DNA of 64,000 nt, taken from positions 1,486,170-1,550,169 of the forward strand of contig NZ_JACLZF010000001.1 in assembly GCF_014243345.1 (NCBI RefSeq), in the 5' to 3' direction. Positions within the stretch are counted from its first letter, which is position 1; the number at the start of each line of letters is the position of its first letter. Below are positions 52,836-62,649 of this stretch, in pieces. A program made the position numbers and the translations under genes. This DNA is from Robiginitalea sp. SC105. GTDB taxonomy: Bacteria; Bacteroidota; Bacteroidia; Flavobacteriales; Flavobacteriaceae. The notes under the pieces are model-generated. The model had not been told where the DNA came from. It was given only the letters and a program-made list of their open reading frames with translations, and did no database searches.

Positions 52836-54353
52836 TTATAAAAGTGATTTTTGGGTCATCAGTTGCGGCTGGGGGACGCCGATAATTTCCAGAAGGGTAG
52901 GGGCCACATCGCCCAGGACTCCCGATTTGATGGATTTCCGGTCCGGGTCCACCAAAATAAGGGGGACCGGGTTGGTGGTATGCGCCGTATTCGGGCTGCC
53001 ATCCGGGTTCACCATGGTGTCGCAGTTCCCGTGGTCTGCGATGACCAGGGTACTGTAACCGTTCTCCAGGCCTGCGTTGATCACATCCCGCGCACAGGCG
53101 TCCACGGTTTCACACGCCTTGATGGCCGCCTGCATGTCGCCCGTATGCCCCACCATATCCGGGTTGGCAAAATTCAGGCAGACAAAATCGGCTTCTCCCT
53201 TGGCAAGTTCCGGGATGATGGCATCCCGGATGTCGTAGGCGCTCATTTCAGGCTGCAGGTCGTAGGTGGCCACTTTGGGGGAAGGGCACAGGATCCGGGA
53301 TTCTCCGCTGAAAGGTTCTTCCCGCCCACCGTTGAAGAAAAAGGTGACGTGCGGGTATTTTTCCGTCTCCGCGATCCGGATTTGTTTTTTGCCCGCCGCG
53401 GCCAACACGGCCCCGAGGGTATCCTTGATATTATCCTTGTCGTAGACCACATGTACATTCCTGAACGTGTCGTCATAGTTGGTCAGGGTGACGTAGTAAA
53501 GGTCCAGCGGGTGCATGTTTTGCTCGTGGAAGGACTGCTGGCTGAGAGCCTGGGTGAGTTCCCGTCCCCGGTCCGTCCGGAAATTGAAAAACACCACCAC
53601 GTCCCCATCGGTGATACGGGGCAGGGGTTCCCCTCCCGCACCGGTCACCGCGATCGGCTTGATAAATTCATCCGTGGTACCCTCCGCATAGCTGGACTCC
53701 AGGGCAGCCACGGGATCAGAAGCGGGAGTCCCGGTACCGTGGACCAGCAGGTCGTAGGCCAGTTTTACGCGTTCCCATCGCTTGTCCCGATCCATGGCAT
53801 AATAGCGCCCGACGACCGAGGCCAACCGGGTGGGGGTATCTTTCGCAAAGGACACCAGGTCCCGGACAAAGCCCGCGCCGCTCTTGGGGTCCACATCCCG
53901 CCCATCGGTAAAGGCATGTACGTAGGAGGCCCTGACTCCCGCATCGGCCGCAGCACGGATCAGGCCCTTCAGGTGGTTGATATGGCTGTGTACACCCCCG
54001 TCGGACAACAGCCCCAGGAAGTGGACGGGTTTCTTTTTCTCAATGGCATAGGCAAAGGCCGCCTTGAGCTCCGGCTCCTCTTTCAGCGTATTGTTGGTAA
54101 CTGCGAGGTTGATCTTGGCCAGGTCCTGATAGACGATGCGGCCTGCGCCCAGGTTCATGTGCCCGACTTCGGAGTTCCCCATCTGTCCGTCCGGCAGGCC
54201 CACGTGCATCCCGTCGGTCAGCAGGGTGGCATTGGGATATTTTTGGTAGAGGGAATCTACAAAAGGGGTAGCTGCCTGTTCGATAGCCGAGACCTTTGGG
54301 TCCGGGGAGATTCCCCATCCATCCAGGATCATCAGAATTGCTTTGGCGTTCAT
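52836..54353 (-). CDS. gpmI: 2,3-BPG-independent phosphoglycerate mutase
   Basis: A 505-residue manganese-dependent, cofactor-independent phosphoglycerate mutase (alkaline phosphatase superfamily) of glycolysis. The catalytic Ser is in GQMGNSEVGHMNLGAG near residue 60 (Ser61 by count from the first Met), the metal-binding MILDGWG is at residue 7, and the C-terminal metal cluster reads LVIADHGNCDTM and TAHTTNPVP near 440-460. Length is typical. The start is an ATG directly before the first metal motif. Downstream, the thioredoxin-like lipoprotein gene follows at two bases and map after it, so glycolysis is linked with unrelated genes in one transcript. Confidence 0.96.
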   Translation of the reverse strand: MNAKAILMILDGWGISPDPKVSAIEQAATPFVDSLYQKYPNATLLTDGMHVGLPDGQMGNSEVGHMNLGAGRIVYQDLAKINLAVTNNTLKEEPELKAAFAYAIEKKKPVHFLGLLSDGGVHSHINHLKGLIRAAADAGVRASYVHAFTDGRDVDPKSGAGFVRDLVSFAKDTPTRLASVVGRYYAMDRDKRWERVKLAYDLLVHGTGTPASDPVAALESSYAEGTTDEFIKPIAVTGAGGEPLPRITDGDVVVFFNFRTDRGRELTQALSQQSFHEQNMHPLDLYYVTLTNYDDTFRNVHVVYDKDNIKDTLGAVLAAAGKKQIRIAETEKYPHVTFFFNGGREEPFSGESRILCPSPKVATYDLQPEMSAYDIRDAIIPELAKGEADFVCLNFANPDMVGHTGDMQAAIKACETVDACARDVINAGLENGYSTLVIADHGNCDTMVNPDGSPNTAHTTNPVPLILVDPDRKSIKSGVLGDVAPTLLEIIGVPQPQLMTQKSLL

Positions 54354-54581
54354 GGCATGCGGATTAAGATTTCAACATATAAAAATAGGGGGAAATCCAA
54401 AGCTTTGCCACTAATTCCGGCATTACTTTTGACCGGCCCGAAGGTGGCCCGAAATCGGCTTGCAGGATGTTAAAGTTTCGTTATTTATCTGTTAATCCTG
54501 AAACAGTTACGTATAGGATTCGTCTATATTTATATAGTACGTATTTATTATTCATCATCATCAATCAAAAATCGACGCGTT
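54354..54581 (+). promoter_or_regulatory. Leader region of the ankyrin gene
   Basis: A 228-base A+T-rich gap between the divergent gpmI and ankyrin genes. It ends with CATCAATCAAAAA about 13 bases before the ankyrin start, a motif that also occurs just before the terminator after that gene and near the rpoD terminator. No full consensus promoter located. Confidence 0.4.
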
Positions 54582-55010
54582 ATGAAGACAACTTCACTAA
54601 TGGCAGCAGCCATTGCATTATTTTCTGCCGCCCAACTCTCAGCAATGAGCGACACCCAAATGGGCCCAGACCGCTCACCGGTAGTCCACGTACCGGAAAT
54701 CACCCTCACCCTTGAATCCCCCCTGGTCCTGTCGGGCCTCAGCCCGTTTTGCAAAGCAATTATGCAAGGCGACATGGCTACAGTGGAGAAAATGATCCAA
54801 CTGGGCGAGGACGTCAACCGCAAATCCCTGGGCAAAACCCCGGTAATCTTTGCGGCCCGTTACAACCAACCTGAAATTCTGGAAATGCTCCTGGACAACG
54901 GGGCAGATCCCACTATCCGCTGCGACAATGGTTATACCGCCCTGAAACATGCGGAACTATCCAACGCCACAGAGACCCTGCACATCCTGCGCAAGGTTCT
55001 AAAGACATGA
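54582..55010 (+). CDS. Secreted ankyrin-repeat protein
   Basis: A 142-residue exported protein. The leader (residues 1-21, MKTTSLMAAAIALFSAAQLSA) is a signal peptide. From residue about 60 there are two to three ankyrin repeats: FCKAIMQGDMATVEKMIQLGEDVNRKS, then GKTPVIFAARYNQPEILEMLLDNGADPTIR, then DNGYTALKHAELSNATETLHILRKV. Ankyrin repeats bind partner proteins; in exported bacterial examples the partner is often a neighbouring enzyme or catalase, but none is apparent here. It has its own terminator 26 bases after the stop. Confidence 0.87.
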   Translation: MKTTSLMAAAIALFSAAQLSAMSDTQMGPDRSPVVHVPEITLTLESPLVLSGLSPFCKAIMQGDMATVEKMIQLGEDVNRKSLGKTPVIFAARYNQPEILEMLLDNGADPTIRCDNGYTALKHAELSNATETLHILRKVLKT

Positions 55011-55035
55011 GACAGAAGGAGTTCATTCATCAATC

Positions 55036-55064
55036 AAAAAACCCTGGCTTTCGTCAGGGTTTTC
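55036..55064 (+). terminator. Intrinsic terminator after ankyrin gene
   Basis: A nine-base-pair stem AAAACCCTG / CAGGGTTTT with an eight-base loop and a T-rich run after it (TTTTCATTTTC). It lies 26 bases after the ankyrin stop. Confidence 0.82.
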
Positions 55065-55124
55065 ATTTTCAAAGCCGGGGGCTTCTGGTGTTCTCGTAAA
55101 AGCGTCCGCAGACTTCCGGGGGGA

Positions 55125-55292
55125 TCAGAAATCAAACCCGGTAACAGCCCGGTAAATAAAGGCGTAAAGCGCCATTGTAAGCATCAGGGCACAAAAAACG
55201 GAGTACCCTTTTAGCAGCACGACCACAAAGGACGGCTTACAGCCATCGAATGCATGCATGTACAAATCCTTGAAATGTAATAGTGTTCCCAT
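55125..55292 (-). CDS. Small membrane protein, DUF6747-like
   Basis: A 55-residue open frame from ATG to TGA (MGTLLHFKDLYMHAFDGC...). Residues about 22-47 form one hydrophobic helix, and the end YAFIYRAVTGFDF is aromatic. An N-terminal Leu-rich segment, a middle membrane helix and the final Tyr-Ala-Phe / Thr-Gly-Phe pattern resemble a small flavobacterial family I recall as DUF6747; I rely on memory for that and would not press it. The frame lies in a 460-base gap that is otherwise unexplained. Function unknown. Confidence 0.62.
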   Translation of the reverse strand: MGTLLHFKDLYMHAFDGCKPSFVVVLLKGYSVFCALMLTMALYAFIYRAVTGFDF

Positions 55293-55471
55293 ATAGTTTC
55301 ATTTAAATAATTAAATCAAAGCTATAAGGGTTAAATCGGGGCGATGAACTCGTTCGGTTTTCTGCGATGTTCTCGCAAAATCGCAAAGCCAAAACAAGCC
55401 CACGAAAAATTTGGGATTAGGTAAAGATAGCAAAAAAGACCTGCCACCCTTTTATCAGCCTTATATTTCGA

Positions 55472-56233
55472 CTAACTGCGATATTTCTCGATGGCCTCGC
55501 GGATTCTCTGGATGCGGTTGTCCGGATCGGGGTGGGTGCTCTGGAATTCCGGGACCCGGTTGGACCCTGAGGCCTCCTTTAGGATCTCCATGACCCGGAT
55601 CATTTCCTCCGGGTCGTAACCGGATTGCATCATAAACAACACCCCCAGGTCGTCGCTTTCCAGTTCATCGTCCCGCCCATTGGTCAGCAGCGTATTCTGC
55701 CCGATGCCGGCAACCACATCGCCCATTTCCGCGCCCACGGCAGCGCCCATGGAGAGGGTTTTCCAGAAATTGCTTTCTGCAATCCGTTCGGCGGAGTGCC
55801 TGCCGATCACATGGCCGATCTCGTGTCCCAGTACCCCGGCCAGCTGGGCCTCGTTCAGCCTGGAAAAAAGGGCGTAGGTGATGAATACCTGACCGCCCGG
55901 CAGGGCGAATGCATTGACGGTCTGTGGGTCGGCCAGCAGGTGGAAATCATACCGGTAGGGCGTTTCCCGGGCATAGCTGTTCTGGACCAGGCGGTTGCCC
56001 ACGGCATCCACATAGGATTGCAGGCGATCGTCCGGGTGGAGCCCGCCATGCTGCTGCGCGATCTGAGGCGCCGACTGCAGGCCGATGGCGATTTCCTGGC
56101 TGGGCGTCATGTCAATGGTCTGGGTCCGGCCGGTATACGGGTTCTCCTCCCGGCTGCCGCACCTTTGCACCAGTGCGAACACTACGATGGCCAGCCCGAT
56201 GAAGATCCGGATTTTCCAGCTACCTCTCCGCAT
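55472..56233 (-). CDS. M48 family zinc metallopeptidase
   Basis: A 253-residue exported metallopeptidase of the M48 (Ste24/HtpX/BepA-like) family. The leader has one hydrophobic segment (about residues 8-22) followed by RCGSREE, so lipidation at Cys25 is possible. The zinc site is complete: HEIGHVIGRHSAER near residue 131 (HExxH) with the third ligand Glu in ELESDDLGVLFM near residue 195. It resembles periplasmic M48 proteases such as BepA and YggG rather than the multi-pass HtpX. Role probably quality control of envelope proteins. The M15 peptidase gene lies 40 bases upstream in the same direction. Confidence 0.92.
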   Translation of the reverse strand: MRRGSWKIRIFIGLAIVVFALVQRCGSREENPYTGRTQTIDMTPSQEIAIGLQSAPQIAQQHGGLHPDDRLQSYVDAVGNRLVQNSYARETPYRYDFHLLADPQTVNAFALPGGQVFITYALFSRLNEAQLAGVLGHEIGHVIGRHSAERIAESNFWKTLSMGAAVGAEMGDVVAGIGQNTLLTNGRDDELESDDLGVLFMMQSGYDPEEMIRVMEILKEASGSNRVPEFQSTHPDPDNRIQRIREAIEKYRS

Positions 56234-56273
56234 TCAAAAGGGGTTGTTTCACCCGTTGAAAGTACAAAATTCC

Positions 56274-57005
56274 CTAAAGCAAATCGGGGTTAATATCCAG
56301 GATGTTGTCCGTGAAATAGGTTCTCAGGAAACCGGTCGTAAAATGCTCGCTCCCCAGGAAATCCTCCTTTTCCATGATCCGGACCAGGTTCAGCCGCCGG
56401 TATTCTGCCAGCATATCCCTTGAGATGGGGGCGTAGGAATAGTGCCAGGGTTCGTATTTGAAACCGCGCCGCCGCGGGACATCGGTATAGACCAGGTAGA
56501 ACCCGTAGGACTCGCTGTGCTGGTCCATCCATTTCTTAAAATCTTCAAAGGGTCCGCCTTCCGCGAACTTATCCGCTACCAGCACATCGCCCGAAGCGGG
56601 TTTGGAGGCGTCGATCAGGTCGACATCGGTCCCCCAGTGGTGCCGGCTGGTGCCAGGAATGGTAGAGTATTCAATGATTTTGTCGATGGCCGCAAGGGGC
56701 TCCATGCCCTGATCCGTGTAGTCGATATATTTCTGTTCGAAGATGGCCCGCTGCCGTTCAAAATCCCGGTAGCTGCTCACCACCTTGATGTCGATCCCAT
56801 CCTGGTAGGCTGCCCGTTTCATCCGAACAAAGGCCTCGTGGGCCTCTTTGCGCAGGTTGATCCCTTCCCCGTAGAGGTCGATGTCGGATTTCCCCATCAG
56901 CTCCTCCAGGGTATAGAATTCCTGGTCCATTGCCATACCCGAAAGGGGCAAGCCCAGCGTGAGTCCGGCCAGGCCGGTGTTCCTGATAAATTTGCGTCGT
57001 TTCAT
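56274..57005 (-). CDS. M15 D-Ala-D-Ala carboxypeptidase-like
   Basis: A 243-residue exported peptidase of the M15B family (VanY/DdcY type), acting on the peptide stem of peptidoglycan. The N-terminus MKRRKFIRNTGLAGL with a short hydrophobic core looks like a twin-arginine leader. The zinc motif SRHHWGTDVDLID near residue 121 supplies His and Asp, and the third ligand and the catalytic Glu are in EPWHYSYAP near residue 187. Length is normal for the family. It precedes the M48 gene by 40 bases, suggesting a shared transcript for envelope maintenance. Confidence 0.92.
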   Translation of the reverse strand: MKRRKFIRNTGLAGLTLGLPLSGMAMDQEFYTLEELMGKSDIDLYGEGINLRKEAHEAFVRMKRAAYQDGIDIKVVSSYRDFERQRAIFEQKYIDYTDQGMEPLAAIDKIIEYSTIPGTSRHHWGTDVDLIDASKPASGDVLVADKFAEGGPFEDFKKWMDQHSESYGFYLVYTDVPRRRGFKYEPWHYSYAPISRDMLAEYRRLNLVRIMEKEDFLGSEHFTTGFLRTYFTDNILDINPDLL

Positions 57006-57128
57006 TCCTTGGGCATTTAGGCTGGGTACTAAGGTACTTAATTTTGGGTTTTAGGGGAGTGCCCGCCCGCCCGTTAACAAGATACCCGCCCTGGCTGCAA
57101 AAATCCAGCAGCCTGAGCTCAAACCCGG

Positions 57129-58292
57129 TTAATTATTCAGATAAAAGTAACCCTGGTGGCGTTCTTGCAGCTCCGGGAAGGTGATGATGTAGAAATAGAT
57201 CCCCGGTTCCAGGCCGGACTGCCGCCTGACCACCAGTTCGGTATTGGATTTCCCATCAAAATCCCCGGTATAATTGTCTTTTTGGTAAACCAGGGCCCCG
57301 TACCGGTTGTACACCTGCAGGTTATTCCGGGGGGATTCCCGGGCTGCTTCGATCTCCAGGGTTTCATTGACCCCATCCCCGTTGGGGGAGAGGTAGTAAT
57401 TGTCGAGTTCCACCGTGCGGTAGCTTCCGGATTCGTACGTTCCGCCAAAGGTAATGGCCCCGTATTGGCTCGGGACAAAGTAATCGGAGGTCAGGGATCC
57501 GTAATCGCGGCCACCCTCCACATGGGTATTGCCCAGGTTTTCCCAGGCCTGTTTTTCCCTGTTCCAGCCCACCACCCTGAGGTCGCCATAGAAGCGCGCC
57601 AGGCCGGATACATTACTGTACTCATCCCATGTAAGGGTAACTTTGGAGGGGATATCCCCATCCACTGTCCAAAACTCTTCCCGGCTTACCGTAATTTCCG
57701 GTTCAGCAACGGCAGAGGGGTCGAAGTTGTCCGATGTGCTCAGTGGCATTCCGGGGTCTTCCGGATAATAGGCGCTGCCCGCCCGGGCATTGATTGCCTG
57801 GGATTCGATGGTCAGCGGCCTAAGCCGTTGTGGATTGCCAATCGGGAAGGTGAATTCCTGTTTATTCAGGATGGCGGCATAGCCATCAACCTTGGATACC
57901 CGGTTTTCCCCTGTATAGAATGAGGCATAGTCAAACTGCGGATATCCCTCCCTGCCATCCCGCGCCGTACGGATATCCCCTTGGATCAGGTTGGCGTTGT
58001 TGAGCACCTGAAGGGGCGTTTTCAGCCAAATCCCATTGGCTGCTGAAAATTCGGTGTCATAAAAAACCGGCATCCGCGATCCGGATATCACAAGGGATCC
58101 GTTATCGTTGTAAAAGCCAACCAGTCCTTGCTGGTTCTCAAAGCTGCCTTCATTGTTGAAATTCGCATGCATTCCAGCGGCCCCTTCACCGTGAAGCCGC
58201 ATGGTCCCATGGTTTTGGATTCCGGTCTGCCCGGTGGCGGGACAAAACGAAGCAATCCAGGTAATGAATGCTATTTGAAGCAGTTTGTTCAT
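57129..58292 (-). CDS. T9SS type B sorting-domain protein (copy 1)
   Basis: A 387-residue secreted protein. Residues 1-21 are a signal peptide. Residues about 25-290 form a beta-rich, Asn/Gly-rich domain opening with GTMRLHGEGAAGMHANFNNEG and containing TFPIGNPQRLRPLTI. The last 90 residues are the gliding-motility-associated C-terminal domain (type B sorting signal): NYYLSPNGDGVNETLEI, LQVYNRYGALVYQKDNY, then LEPGIYFYIITF. It would cross the outer membrane through the type IX machinery and remain on the surface. The whole protein is a paralogue of the 381-residue protein encoded about 3 kb upstream, and starts 27 bases after the collagen-like gene, in one transcript. Confidence 0.92.
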   Translation of the reverse strand: MNKLLQIAFITWIASFCPATGQTGIQNHGTMRLHGEGAAGMHANFNNEGSFENQQGLVGFYNDNGSLVISGSRMPVFYDTEFSAANGIWLKTPLQVLNNANLIQGDIRTARDGREGYPQFDYASFYTGENRVSKVDGYAAILNKQEFTFPIGNPQRLRPLTIESQAINARAGSAYYPEDPGMPLSTSDNFDPSAVAEPEITVSREEFWTVDGDIPSKVTLTWDEYSNVSGLARFYGDLRVVGWNREKQAWENLGNTHVEGGRDYGSLTSDYFVPSQYGAITFGGTYESGSYRTVELDNYYLSPNGDGVNETLEIEAARESPRNNLQVYNRYGALVYQKDNYTGDFDGKSNTELVVRRQSGLEPGIYFYIITFPELQERHQGYFYLNN

Positions 58293-58319
58293 TTGGGCTT
58301 TAATACCAGTTATTGCGAT

Positions 58320-61343
<3,024 letters not shown>

Positions 61344-61502
61344 AGCTTGGGCCGACTTGGTATTTGCACCTAAAGTTACGTGCGCCCGGGTCCAAGGATT
61401 TCAAAATTGTTGTGAAGTCGCTGTTATGTGTTGTATAGGGGCAATTTCCCCTCAATCATCTGAAAAATAGGGCCTTTCACCGATCTTTGAGTTGTAGGAA
61501 GA
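61344..61502 (-). other. Gap between fibre modules
   Basis: A 159-base gap between the upstream type B gene and the collagen-like gene, both leftward. It is more A+T-rich than the flanks. It could hold a promoter for the collagen module; I find no consensus TAnnTTTG box and no hairpin with T-run. Confidence 0.4.
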
Positions 61503-62648
61503 TTACCGCTGTAAGTACAGAAAACCCTGATATTCGGTATCCAGGTCCAGCAATCGGACCACATAGAAATAGACACCTTCAGGCAGCCCAGCCCCACGGT
61601 TGATCACCATGCCATCCACATTGGAGAACCCATTGAACTGGTCGGTGTAATTATCCTGTGAAAAGACCAGCAATCCGCGACGGTCGTAGATGCGCAATTC
61701 ATTGTTGGGTGAGTTCAGCAACTCGTCGATCCGCAGGAAGTCATTAATACCATCCCCGTTCGGGCTGATGTAGAAATTATCGAGTTTGAAGACCTCTTCC
61801 GCTTCGGAGAGGCTCCCGAACGTCAGTACCACATAATCATCCGGGGTAAACACATCAGATATCACAAAACCGGCAGTCAGGTCCCCGGAGGCCTGTGCAT
61901 TGCTCAGGGGCAGCCATCTCCCGGCAGATTTGTTCCAGCCCATGATCACGATCTGGCTTACATCGTCAGCAATAGCCCCCAGGTTGCTCTGCGCGTTCCA
62001 GGTCAGTGTTACCGTTCCCGATACCGCACCTTCCAGCCTCCAGAATTCTGTCCGGCCGATCTCTTCGATGGTCCTCGGCCTCAGGTCGGGATCCAGAAAG
62101 GCAATAAATGGGGAATTGGTCGGGTCATCCCGGAAATAGGCACATTTGGTGACCGGCACCACACTGGTGGGCTGGTAGGTCAGCGGGCGCAGCTGGCTGG
62201 CATCTCCAACCGGGAAAATCACTTCCTGTTGTTGGATGGCCTGCACATGGCCATCGACCTTGGACAGGTTGGATTCCCCTACGGTAAAGGCATCCTGAAG
62301 CAGGCTCACATATATATCCGACAAGGCCCTGTCTGTCCGGAAATCCCCGGATATAAAATTCAGGTTGTTGGCCACATCGATCGGAATTTCCAGGTCTACC
62401 CCCGCATCGTTGGCAATCTCCACGTCAAAAAACCGGGGCGAAAAATCCCCGCTTACTTGCAAGGGCAAGGTACCATAAAACCCGAACAAACCGAGGTTCT
62501 GGTCAAATGGCGCCTGGTTGACCAGGTCCGTGTACAGCCCCATTTGCGCCCCGTCGTGCAACTGCATGTTGCCATAATGCTGCAGAGCGGGTTGGGCGGA
62601 CAGGAATCCCCCGGTAAGCAGGACGATATGTATTAAAAACCTCCTCAT
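61503..62648 (-). CDS. T9SS type B sorting-domain protein (copy 2)
   Basis: A 381-residue secreted protein, paralogue of the type B protein at 57-58 kb. The start at MRRFLIHIV is chosen because it opens the signal peptide (residues 1-18, ending LSAQ) and falls two bases beyond the stop of the upstream fibre gene; an upstream ATG would add seven residues and overlap. The N-terminal domain shares LQHYGNMQLHDGAQMG, NLNFISGDFRTDRA and IFPVGDASQLRPLTYQP with the other copy. The C-terminal type B domain reads NFYISPNGDGINDFLRI, LRIYDRRGLLVFSQDNY and LPEGVYFYVVRLL. It is translated right after the fibre gene of its own module, so each module pairs a fibre with a surface anchor. Confidence 0.9.
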   Translation of the reverse strand: MRRFLIHIVLLTGGFLSAQPALQHYGNMQLHDGAQMGLYTDLVNQAPFDQNLGLFGFYGTLPLQVSGDFSPRFFDVEIANDAGVDLEIPIDVANNLNFISGDFRTDRALSDIYVSLLQDAFTVGESNLSKVDGHVQAIQQQEVIFPVGDASQLRPLTYQPTSVVPVTKCAYFRDDPTNSPFIAFLDPDLRPRTIEEIGRTEFWRLEGAVSGTVTLTWNAQSNLGAIADDVSQIVIMGWNKSAGRWLPLSNAQASGDLTAGFVISDVFTPDDYVVLTFGSLSEAEEVFKLDNFYISPNGDGINDFLRIDELLNSPNNELRIYDRRGLLVFSQDNYTDQFNGFSNVDGMVINRGAGLPEGVYFYVVRLLDLDTEYQGFLYLQR

Positions 62649-62649
62649 T

